A stretch of DNA of 11,875 nucleotides from NCBI GenBank assembly GCA_947458795.1, contig CANHCD010000039.1, forward strand, positions 1 through 11,875, given 5' to 3'. Shown piece after piece: positions 1 through 5,963 of this stretch (its first letter is position 1; every line of letters begins with the position of its first letter). A program made the position numbers and the translations under genes. The stretch comes from Cyclobacteriaceae bacterium (GTDB taxonomy: Bacteria > Bacteroidota > Bacteroidia > Cytophagales > Cyclobacteriaceae). The notes below the pieces were generated by a model that saw only the letters and a program-made list of their open reading frames with translations, was not told the DNA's origin and searched no databases.

Positions 1-402
1 CCCCGGTCTCGGATACACCAAGATGGGGTAGTTGTCCAAGATGGCTTGGTGATTCTTCCACTTATGGAAATGATTCAGATTGTCCGAACCTAGAAACAAG
101 GAAAATTGATGCTGGGGGTACTTGTCGCTCAGGTAGGTCAATGTATCGATGGTGTAGCTGGGTCGCGGCATTCGAAACTCAACATCGGAAGCCCTAAACT
201 GAAAATTATCATCGATAGCAAGTTCCACCATTCGGAGGCGGTCATGCTCATGTGCAAGCGATTCTTGCTTTTTGAAGGGATTTTGCGGACTGACTACAAA
301 CCAAACTTGGTCAAGCCCCCCACGTTGAAAGAGCGTCTGGGCGATGATCAGGTGTCCCACATGAATGGGGTTGAAACTACCGAAGTACAGCCCAATCTTC
401 AT
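1..402 (-). CDS. nadD: Nicotinate-nucleotide adenylyltransferase NadD, C-terminus beyond the window edge
   Basis: Reverse-strand translation from the ATG at 402 gives 134 residues, open to base 1. NadD transfers AMP from ATP to nicotinate mononucleotide, giving deamido-NAD in cytoplasmic NAD synthesis. Visible motifs: the nucleotidyltransferase signature GSFNPIHVGH (residues 8-17, with HxGH at 14-17), SPQNPFK (38-44), SYTIDTL (82-88) and GSDN (105-108), all typical of bacterial NadD. The family is usually about 190-200 residues, so the last third, including the C-terminal ISSTxIR motif, lies outside. The start is fixed by the N-terminal beta strand MKIGLYFGSFNP and lies 5 nt after the gmk stop, so the two genes are co-transcribed as the distal part of the sigma factor operon. 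No Shine-Dalgarno is visible. Family assignment is firm. Confidence 0.95.
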   Translation of the reverse strand, partial: MKIGLYFGSFNPIHVGHLIIAQTLFQRGGLDQVWFVVSPQNPFKKQESLAHEHDRLRMVELAIDDNFQFRASDVEFRMPRPSYTIDTLTYLSDKYPQHQFSLFLGSDNLNHFHKWKNHQAILDNYPILVYPRPG

Positions 403-407
403 AGGTA

Positions 408-983
408 TTACTTTAAAAATTCGGTCACCAAGGCCACAGTTTCCGCTGAAGATTTGGCAAAATCATCGTTGAGAACGGTCACATCAAACTGCGGCTCAAA
501 GGTCATCTCAAACTTTGCTTTGTAGATTCTACGAGAAAGCGATTCTTCCGATTCGGTGCCCCGATCATTTAGCCTCGATTCCAAAACATCTAAAGAGGGA
601 ACCTTCACAAAGATGGCCAAAGCCTGCGCTCCAAAATATTTCTTCAGGGCCAGTCCACCTTTGACATCTACATCAAAAATCACTGCCTTTCCCTCCTTCC
701 AAATTCGATGCACCTCCTCTTTTAGGGTGCCGTAAAAATTACCTGCATACACTTCCTCCCACTCCACAAATTGATCTTGGTCGATTTTGTTTTTAAACTC
801 ATCAATACTCAAAAAGTAATAGTCTCGTCCATGCACTTCGTGTCTACCGCGCTTGTCCCGAGTACAGGCAGAAATGGAAAATCCCAAATTAGGAACCTGC
901 TGCATGAGGTGCTTAACTAGGGATGTTTTTCCAGAACCAGAAGGGGCGGAAAAAATAATGGCTTTGCCAGAAGGAATACTCAT
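408..983 (-). CDS. gmk: Guanylate kinase Gmk
   Basis: A complete 191-residue protein, close to the usual 185-210. It phosphorylates GMP/dGMP to GDP/dGDP with ATP in the cytoplasm. The P-loop SAPSGSGKTS is at residues 12-21. The GMP-binding part includes SACTR (38-42), the GRDYYF segment (52-57) and the GNFYGT motif (81-86). IFDVDVKGG (102-110) corresponds to the conserved DVDxQG motif, and the RR pair at 151-152 to lid arginines. The start codon overlaps the stop of the anti-sigma gene in a 4-nt ATGA (980-983), which implies translational coupling. nadD follows after 5 nt. A gmk-nadD pairing is familiar in Bacteroidota; the preceding sigma/anti-sigma pair is the unusual part of this neighbourhood. 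No active-site change is evident. Confidence 0.96.
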   Translation of the reverse strand: MSIPSGKAIIFSAPSGSGKTSLVKHLMQQVPNLGFSISACTRDKRGRHEVHGRDYYFLSIDEFKNKIDQDQFVEWEEVYAGNFYGTLKEEVHRIWKEGKAVIFDVDVKGGLALKKYFGAQALAIFVKVPSLDVLESRLNDRGTESEESLSRRIYKAKFEMTFEPQFDVTVLNDDFAKSSAETVALVTEFLK

Positions 984-1252
984 CGTGGGTCTTGAATCAT
1001 TTGACGAATCGACTCCGCCAGTTTATCAGGTAAAGGTTGCTTGGTACATTTGGTTTTGAGCACCTCTCGAATGGCTTGCTCTAGGTGAAAATGTGCAAAG
1101 CAGGGCTGACATTTGTCCAGCTTTTTCTGTAGCATTTCTTCACCTTCTTCCACAAGCTCTCCATCAAGGATACGCTCCAGAAGCTGAAAGCATTTGCTTA
1201 CATCACTGCATTGCAGTTTCCGATCGGGAGATGATGCGTCGTTGTTTTCCAT
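980..1252 (-). CDS. Small Cys-rich anti-sigma factor, RsrA-like (zf-HC2/ZAS type)
   Basis: A 90-residue soluble protein with no membrane segment, encoded 2 nt after an ECF sigma factor, the usual arrangement for an anti-sigma factor. It resembles actinobacterial RsrA: an N-terminal helix ending in ILDGEL (28-33), a CxxC pair (C48, C51) followed by a helix with LEQAIREVLKTKC (57-69), and a C-terminal LPDKLAESIRQMI stretch (74-86). Cysteines are C15, C21, C48, C51 and C69; histidines are H54 and H56. RsrA-type ZAS proteins bind zinc with a Cys plus HxxxCxxC and release their sigma factor when the thiols are oxidised. Here the expected His, four residues before C48, is Lys44. Zinc would need another ligand (C15, C21, H54 or H56), or metal binding may be altered. 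The role is inferred from context and motif. Confidence 0.85.
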   Translation of the reverse strand: MENNDASSPDRKLQCSDVSKCFQLLERILDGELVEEGEEMLQKKLDKCQPCFAHFHLEQAIREVLKTKCTKQPLPDKLAESIRQMIQDPR

Positions 1253-1254
1253 AG

Positions 1255-1860
1255 CTAATCGTTTAAGTTCTCCTCTTCGTCCCTGCCGTATCCCATCGAT
1301 TGGGCGTAGCCTTTTAATGTTTCTTTCAAGAGATTCCTTGCCCGATGAAGCCTTGACCGCACGGTACCGATAGGAATATCCAAAATTTTTGCCATTTCTT
1401 CATAGGTGAAGCCCTCCAAATCCGCTAAAATTATAACAGTTCGAAAGTCTACCGCCAAGCCATTCAAGGCATTGGAGATCTCATCCCCCAACATGTCTCG
1501 CACCGACTCCGCTCGAAGATCACTCGTACTTTGGTAGTCTACATCATCGGAATTGTAGAAAGTTTCTACTTCCTGGTAATCTACCGTCGCAGGCTTCTTG
1601 CTCTTTTTGCGGTAATCGTTGATGAAGCTATTTTTGAGAATGCGGAAAAGCCAAGCCTTGGCATTGGTCCCCTGTTCAAAGGAATTGATGAAGCGAAAGG
1701 CCTTCATGTAGGTGTCCTGAACCAAATCCTTTGCATCGTCCTCATCAAAGGTCAGTCGAAAAGCAAAGTTGTACATGGAATCGATGTGGGGCATAAACTC
1801 CCCATCAAAGACCGCAGATCGCTCTTCCTGAGAATATTTCCTTCGCTGAACTTCCGACAT
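1255..1860 (-). CDS. ECF-family RNA polymerase sigma factor, SigR/ECF12-like
   Basis: A 201-residue protein with the two-domain ECF layout. Sigma region 2 covers about residues 22-90, with the core-binding/-10 recognition stretch DLVQDTYMKAFRFINSF (45-61) and GTNAKAWLFRILKNSFINDY (64-83). Region 4 covers about 125-182, with the helix-turn-helix EEMAKILDIPIGTVRSRLHR (154-173). The GTNxKAWLxRIL..S.INxYRKK pattern and the partner gene recall actinobacterial SigR (ECF12), which controls the disulfide-stress response. The 20-residue acidic and polar tail after 181 is not needed for the fold. It is the first gene of an operon with its presumed anti-sigma factor, gmk and nadD. A possible self-recognised promoter lies just upstream (1876-1903). 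The ECF class is certain; the thiol-stress role is inferred from family resemblance. Confidence 0.93.
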   Translation of the reverse strand: MSEVQRRKYSQEERSAVFDGEFMPHIDSMYNFAFRLTFDEDDAKDLVQDTYMKAFRFINSFEQGTNAKAWLFRILKNSFINDYRKKSKKPATVDYQEVETFYNSDDVDYQSTSDLRAESVRDMLGDEISNALNGLAVDFRTVIILADLEGFTYEEMAKILDIPIGTVRSRLHRARNLLKETLKGYAQSMGYGRDEEENLND

Positions 1861-1875
1861 AGTTCAAAAGTACGC

Positions 1876-1903
1876 AATGCCTCAATTTATACCTAAATTC
1901 CCC
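1876..1903 (-). promoter_or_regulatory. Possible SigR-type autoregulatory promoter
   Basis: Reading the minus strand, GGGGAAT (1903-1897) is followed by 18 nt and then ATTG (from 1878). The SigR promoter consensus known from actinobacteria is about GGAAT-N18-GTT, so the -35 element matches exactly, the spacing matches, and the -10 triplet differs at one base. It lies 16 nt from the sigma start codon, which would leave a very short leader of about 10 nt. Such short motifs occur by chance, and no good Bacteroidota housekeeping promoter (TTTG/TAnnTTTG) stood out as an alternative. Confidence 0.25.
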
Positions 1904-1945
1904 TCCTATTTCCCTGCTTTTCCTTTATTTTGTATCAGCTTTCAT

Positions 1946-1967
1946 CCCCAATGGGGTAAATAACCCC
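1946..1967. other. Mutually exclusive small hairpins between divergent genes
   Basis: In the 123-nt gap between the divergent sigma factor and acyltransferase genes, CCCC (1946-1949) can pair with GGGG (1953-1956). The same G run plus T (1953-1957) can pair instead with ACCCC (1963-1967) across a 5-nt AT-only loop. The structure lies 17-38 nt upstream of the acyltransferase start, in its probable 5' leader. It is small and may be incidental. No further structure was recognised in this gap. Confidence 0.3.
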
Positions 1968-1983
1968 ACACCATCGCAAACGC

Positions 1984-2820
1984 ATGCTTTTCTTTCGCCT
2001 GTTTTCCCGACTACCCCTCGGAATCTTGTATCTTTTTTCTGACTTCCTTTACTTGATTGCCAGATATGTGGTGCGCTACCGCAAAAAAGTGATCGATGAA
2101 AACTTGCTTCATGCTTTTCCTGAAAAAACAGCCGAAGAGCGGAAATCCATCCGCAATCGCTTTTACCGGAACTTCACCGACTCCATCGCCGAAACCGTCA
2201 AATCAATCAGCATCTCCAAGGAAGAACTGGCACGAAGATTTACGATCACCAATCAGGATTTTCTAGATCAAGAGGTGAAAAACGGAAAAAGTGTATTGCT
2301 ACTTGCCGGCCACTTTTTCAATTGGGAACTGGGACTTCAGCAAGCAGCTGTACTCAGCAAGGTGCCTTCAGAAGGCGTATACCTGAAGATCAATAGCCCC
2401 TTTTTCAACGAACTCATGTACCAGGCGCGCACCCGATTTGGAAATACAATCACGGAGAAAAATGAATTTCGCGAAACCGTCAAAACCCTCAACTCCGATC
2501 ACCGCGTAGTCCAACTTGCAGCGGATCAACGACCCAATCGACGAACCACGCGTTACCAGCGCCCCTTTATGAACCGACCCGCATACTTCTTTGAAGGAGC
2601 GGAACACATCGCCAAAAGCATGGACCTCCCGGTGTACTTTGGAGAAATCAGCAAAAAAGGGAGAGGGAGCTATCAAGCCACCTACGAACTCCTCGCAAAA
2701 GGCCCCTACGATTCGCATTCCGAGCACAGCATCACCGATGCCTTCTGTGCTAGATTGGAGGCGAATATTCACCTGCAACCTGACCTATACCTCTGGAGTC
2801 ACAAGCGCTGGAGAGTATAA
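1984..2820 (+). CDS. Lipid A biosynthesis acyltransferase, LpxL/HtrB family
   Basis: A complete 278-residue protein of the LpxL/LpxM/HtrB family, which transfers secondary acyl chains to lipid A at the inner face of the cytoplasmic membrane. An N-terminal hydrophobic segment (residues about 9-30) anchors it. The catalytic HxxxxE is GHFFNWE (H110, E115). Downstream blocks match the family: LAADQRP (179-184), the RPFMNRPAYFFEG segment (193-205) with its conserved phenylalanines and glycine, and the C-terminal LYLWSHKRWR (268-277). At about 280 residues it is shorter than E. coli LpxL (306), typical of Bacteroidota members, whose lipid A is usually under-acylated. It is divergent from the sigma operon and is the first of the plus-strand genes. 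Acyl chain specificity, and whether lipid A or an ornithine/sulfonolipid is the substrate, cannot be told. Confidence 0.92.
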   Translation: MLFFRLFSRLPLGILYLFSDFLYLIARYVVRYRKKVIDENLLHAFPEKTAEERKSIRNRFYRNFTDSIAETVKSISISKEELARRFTITNQDFLDQEVKNGKSVLLLAGHFFNWELGLQQAAVLSKVPSEGVYLKINSPFFNELMYQARTRFGNTITEKNEFRETVKTLNSDHRVVQLAADQRPNRRTTRYQRPFMNRPAYFFEGAEHIAKSMDLPVYFGEISKKGRGSYQATYELLAKGPYDSHSEHSITDAFCARLEANIHLQPDLYLWSHKRWRV

Positions 2821-2852
2821 TCCCGCAGGGTTTCAGTGCGAAAATGGGCCAC

Positions 2853-2904
2853 CTCTAATTTTAGAGAACCAGTTCGAACTAAGAGCAATTGAACAAACTA
2901 GTTT
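2853..2904. repeat. Cluster of three short palindromes in the helicase gene leader
   Basis: The gap between the acyltransferase stop and the helicase start holds CTCTAA-TT-TTAGAG (2853-2866), the perfect palindrome AGTTCGAACT (2871-2880) and the perfect palindrome AAACTAGTTT (2895-2904). The centres of the last two are 24 bp apart. GAAC recurs at 2866, 2876 and 2891. There is no U-tract, so these do not look like terminators; operator half-sites are a possible reading. No regulator can be assigned from sequence. Confidence 0.45.
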
Positions 2905-2946
2905 ACTTACAGATTAAGGCTTGATAGATGGGTAATGGCTTGCAGT

Positions 2947-2970
2947 CTTGCTACTTTTATCTTGCTACTT
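2947..2970 (+). repeat. Exact 10-nt direct repeat upstream of the UvrD-family helicase
   Basis: CTTGCTACTT occurs at 2947-2956 and again at 2961-2970 with TTAT between, a 14-nt period, ending 12 nt before the helicase ATG at 2983. A further CTTGC is at 2939-2943. The position suits an operator, an mRNA element or simple slippage. Confidence 0.6.
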
Positions 2971-2982
2971 GAACCTACACAA

Positions 2983-5244
2983 ATGGATTACCTCAAGGAA
3001 CTCAATTCCGAACAACGACAAGCCGTAGAACATACCGATGGCCCGGTGATGATCATTGCAGGTGCGGGCTCTGGCAAAACGCGGGTGCTTACCTACCGGA
3101 TTGCTCACCTCATCTATGCCAAAGGCGTGGATGCCTTCAACATTCTTTCGCTCACCTTTACCAACAAGGCGGCGAGTGAGATGAAGCACCGCATCGAAAA
3201 ATTGGCAGGCCTCGAGGCTCGGAATACCTGGATGGGTACCTTTCACTCCGTTTTTGCTAAAATCTTGCGAGTAGAAGCCGACAAACTAGGCTACCCCTCC
3301 AACTTCACCATCTACGATTCCGACGATTCCAAATCCCTGATCCGAACCTTGGTGAAGGAACTCCGCCTCGACGACAAGGTATACAAGCCTAGCGTGGTCC
3401 TATCCCGAATTTCTGGGGCAAAAAATAGGCTCATCTCCTGGCAAACCTACCAAAACGATCCCTTTGTCAAAGCTGACGACGAGGCTGCGCTCCGCCCTCG
3501 GATGGGGGAAATTTACCAGCGCTACCAAGAAAGATTGTTCAAAGCCGGAGCCATGGACTTTGACGACCTACTCTTCAATACCAACATCCTCTTCCGGGAT
3601 CACCTTGAAGTGCTCAACAAGTACCAGCAACGCTTCAAATACGTGATGGTGGACGAGTTTCAGGATACCAACATCTCCCAATACCTGATCACCAAAAAGC
3701 TGGCTGCAGTGCACCAAAACATCTGTGTGGTGGGGGACGATGCCCAAAGTATTTATGCGTTCCGTGGAGCAGACATCCAGAACATCCTGAATTTTGAGAA
3801 GGACTACCCGGACTTATTTGTGGTGAAGCTGGAGCAAAACTACCGCTCCACCAAGACCATCGTGGATGCGGCCAACTCCATCATTGACAAGAACAAGGCC
3901 CAACTCAAAAAGGTAGTTTGGACTTCCAACCCAGAAGGAGACCTCATAGAGCTATTCAAAGCATCTTCCGATAACGAGGAGGGGCGAATCGTGGCGAACA
4001 CGATTTTTGAGGAGAAAAATAACAAGCAACTCAGCAACAGCGATTTTGCGATTCTCTACCGCACCAACTCCCAGTCCCGATCCATGGAGGAGGCCTTACG
4101 GAAACTCAACTTGACCTATAAAATCGTTGGAGGACTATCCTTCTACCAACGCAAAGAGATCAAGGACCTCATGGCTTACCTCCGCTTTGCCGTCAACCCT
4201 GCTGATGAGGAAGCCTTCAAGCGCATCATCAACTACCCCAAAAGAGGAATTGGAGATAGCTCGGTAGAAAAAATTCTCGTCTCCGCCTACGAACACGACA
4301 TCCCGCTATGGGATGTGGTACAAAATGCACACAGCTTCCTTGGCGGTCGTGCGGGCGTATCCGTAGATGACTTTTCAACCATGATCAAGGCTTTTAAGAT
4401 CGAAATCGAACGCAAGGACGCTTTTGAGGCAGCGAGCTCAGTGGCCAAACAAAGTGGTTTGCTTCGTGAACTCTACGAAGACAAGACCATCGAGGGCCTC
4501 AACCGCTACGAAAACGTGCAGGAATTGCTGAATGCGATCAAAGAGTACGTGGACAATCCTGAAAACGAAGACAAAAGTTTGGGGGCCTTTCTGCAAGAAA
4601 TCGCCCTACTCACCGACAACGACCAGGACAAAAGCCAAACCGATACGATCACGCTGATGACCATCCACGCCTCCAAAGGACTAGAATTTAAGCAGGTCTT
4701 TGTGGTAGGCATGGAAGAAGATCTCTTTCCCTCCCAGATGATGATGCAGAGTCGGGAGGACTTGGAAGAGGAACGAAGGCTATTTTATGTCGCCTCTACG
4801 CGTGCCATGGAGAAACTCTACCTGAGCTATGCATTGACGCGCTACCGCTATGGCCGACTGCTCAACTGTGAGCCGAGCCGGTTTTTGGAGGAGGTCAATC
4901 CCGCCCTACTCAAGGTCAACAAACGCATGTCAGCCACTCGAGAGCTGCCGGGAGCCTTAAGAAGTGAGGGCCCTCCAGGAGGCGCGGGATTTATTGGCAT
5001 CAAAAAACAGCCGGAAACCCGCCTTCCTTCGTCGATGCATGTGCACAGCCCAAACCCTGACTTCAAACCGAGCAATACCAATGCCCTGAAAGTAGGGCAA
5101 TTGGTGGAGCACCCAAAGTTTGGATTTGGGAAGGTTCAAAAAATTGAAACCGAAGGACTTAACAAAAAGGCAAGCATTCAATTTGAACATTTTGGGGAGA
5201 AAACTTTATTGCTTAGCTTTGCCAAGCTCAGAATTATAGACTAA
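2983..5244 (+). CDS. uvrD: UvrD/PcrA-family ATP-dependent DNA helicase (superfamily 1A)
   Basis: A 753-residue 3'-5' DNA helicase of nucleotide-excision and mismatch repair and replication-conflict resolution. All SF1A motifs are present: Q motif LNSEQRQAV (7-15), Walker A AGAGSGKT (26-33), Ia LSLTFTNKAASEM (55-67), Walker B/II VDEFQDTN (223-230), III VGDDAQSIYAFRGAD (250-264), IV LEQNYRS (283-289), V TIHASKGLEFK (560-570) and VI EEERRLFYVASTRA (596-609). The C-terminal VEHPKFGFGKV (708-718) begins the tudor-like domain typical of PcrA/UvrD, which contacts RNA polymerase. The ATG at 2983 was chosen over one at 2935 because family members start with MDYLxxLNxxQ; the upstream extension only reads through the direct repeat. 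Calling it PcrA or UvrD is a naming choice. The leader is rich in repeats. Confidence 0.95.
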   Translation: MDYLKELNSEQRQAVEHTDGPVMIIAGAGSGKTRVLTYRIAHLIYAKGVDAFNILSLTFTNKAASEMKHRIEKLAGLEARNTWMGTFHSVFAKILRVEADKLGYPSNFTIYDSDDSKSLIRTLVKELRLDDKVYKPSVVLSRISGAKNRLISWQTYQNDPFVKADDEAALRPRMGEIYQRYQERLFKAGAMDFDDLLFNTNILFRDHLEVLNKYQQRFKYVMVDEFQDTNISQYLITKKLAAVHQNICVVGDDAQSIYAFRGADIQNILNFEKDYPDLFVVKLEQNYRSTKTIVDAANSIIDKNKAQLKKVVWTSNPEGDLIELFKASSDNEEGRIVANTIFEEKNNKQLSNSDFAILYRTNSQSRSMEEALRKLNLTYKIVGGLSFYQRKEIKDLMAYLRFAVNPADEEAFKRIINYPKRGIGDSSVEKILVSAYEHDIPLWDVVQNAHSFLGGRAGVSVDDFSTMIKAFKIEIERKDAFEAASSVAKQSGLLRELYEDKTIEGLNRYENVQELLNAIKEYVDNPENEDKSLGAFLQEIALLTDNDQDKSQTDTITLMTIHASKGLEFKQVFVVGMEEDLFPSQMMMQSREDLEEERRLFYVASTRAMEKLYLSYALTRYRYGRLLNCEPSRFLEEVNPALLKVNKRMSATRELPGALRSEGPPGGAGFIGIKKQPETRLPSSMHVHSPNPDFKPSNTNALKVGQLVEHPKFGFGKVQKIETEGLNKKASIQFEHFGEKTLLLSFAKLRIID

Positions 5245-5262
5245 TTCCGCATACGCCTACCA

Positions 5263-5290
5263 TTGCTGTTTTTTTAGTACCTTATACAAG
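5263..5290 (+). promoter_or_regulatory. Possible Bacteroidota housekeeping promoter for DUF4290-murA
   Basis: TTGC at 5263-5266 and TATACAAG at 5283-5290 stand 17 nt apart (counted from the TTG), roughly like the Bacteroidota -33 TTTG / -7 TAnnTTTG pair; the -7 agreement is only partial. The 64-nt gap after the helicase gene is the largest break between 2983 and 7271, so a separate promoter here is plausible. The -7 region overlaps a small palindrome, CCTTATACAAGG (5280-5291). Confidence 0.3.
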
Positions 5291-5298
5291 GCAAAAAT

Positions 5299-5304
5299 AG
5301 GAGG
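5299..5304 (+). promoter_or_regulatory. Strong Shine-Dalgarno sequence for the DUF4290 gene
   Basis: AGGAGG lies 4 nt before the ATG at 5309 and is fully complementary to the 16S rRNA anti-Shine-Dalgarno core. No other start in this window has a comparable element, in line with the general rarity of Shine-Dalgarno use in Bacteroidota. It fixes the start of this gene. Confidence 0.75.
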
Positions 5305-5308
5305 CGTC

Positions 5309-5959
5309 ATGGAGCATAACGATTCAGAAAAACAACAACTTATTTTGAAAGAATACGGAAAGAATATCCAACAACTGGTACAGCATGTAGTCGCGATTGA
5401 AGATCGAGAACGACGCACACAAAGTGCACACACCATCGTCGAAATCATCAAGCAGCTCAATCCTAGTGTCAAGCAGGAAAGTGACCAAAAACTATGGGAC
5501 GACTTGTACATCATGTCGGGATTTACCCTAGACATAGACGGTCCATTTCCTATGCCAGAAAAGGAATTGCTGGGTAAAAAGCCTCCCCATATTGGCTACC
5601 CAAAAGGTCAAATCAAGTTTAAGCACTACGGCAGAAACATTGAAAAGCTGATCGAAAAAGCCATTGATATCGAAAACGATGAGGACCAGGAAAACGCGAT
5701 TATCTACATCGGACAGCTGATGCGGAGTTTCCATTCCACCTGGAACAGGGACAATTTTGATGACAACATCATCCTAGATGACATCAAAACGCTCTCCAAA
5801 GGCAAGCTCCACATCGACTTGGAAAAAGTTCAAGAAAACGCCCTCTTTGAATCCAATACACGTAGAGATTTTAAAATTCCGCATCAGGAAGAGGAGCACG
5901 CTAAAAAGAAAAATATCCACGGGAAAAAATTCCGCCCTGCCCACAAAAAACGCAGATAA
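5309..5959 (+). CDS. DUF4290 family protein with internal duplication
   Basis: A 216-residue cytoplasmic protein without signal peptide or membrane segments. I recognise it as the DUF4290 family, commonly found just upstream of murA in Bacteroidota; its function is unknown. Two similar helical segments are visible: residues 14-52 starting KEYGKNIQQLV and residues 105-143 starting KHYGRNIEKLI. About 10 of 39 aligned positions are identical without gaps, and each is followed by an acidic W/F-x-DD-like stretch (WDD at 63-65, FDD at 150-152). The central part has a DIDGPFPMPEK segment (75-85). The C-terminus (from about 197) is very basic (KKKNIHGKKFRPAHKKRR), which suggests RNA or ribosome binding. 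The AGGAGG fixes the start, and murA begins 4 nt after the stop, so the two are co-transcribed. Confidence 0.85.
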   Translation: MEHNDSEKQQLILKEYGKNIQQLVQHVVAIEDRERRTQSAHTIVEIIKQLNPSVKQESDQKLWDDLYIMSGFTLDIDGPFPMPEKELLGKKPPHIGYPKGQIKFKHYGRNIEKLIEKAIDIENDEDQENAIIYIGQLMRSFHSTWNRDNFDDNIILDDIKTLSKGKLHIDLEKVQENALFESNTRRDFKIPHQEEEHAKKKNIHGKKFRPAHKKRR

Positions 5960-5963
5960 ACAC

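Noticed and set aside
106..525. Plus-strand 139-codon reading frame
   Set aside because: It lies opposite nadD and gmk, both strongly supported by motifs.
2853..2866. Possible terminator after the acyltransferase gene
   Set aside because: The stem is 6 bp and AT-rich with a 2-nt loop and no following T-run.
2891..2904. Gram-positive type LexA box (GAAC...GTTT)
   Set aside because: The spacing is 6 instead of 4 and the right half is GTTT, not GTTC, so it does not meet the known consensus.
2935..2982. Upstream in-frame ATG extending the UvrD-family helicase by 16 residues
   Set aside because: The extension encodes a hydrophobic stretch foreign to the family and reads through the direct repeat; MDYLKELN at 2983 is the family-typical start.
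5778..5963. 62-codon N-terminal extension of murA
   Set aside because: It lies inside the DUF4290 gene in another frame; the MASFKVEGG start at 5964 matches MurA.
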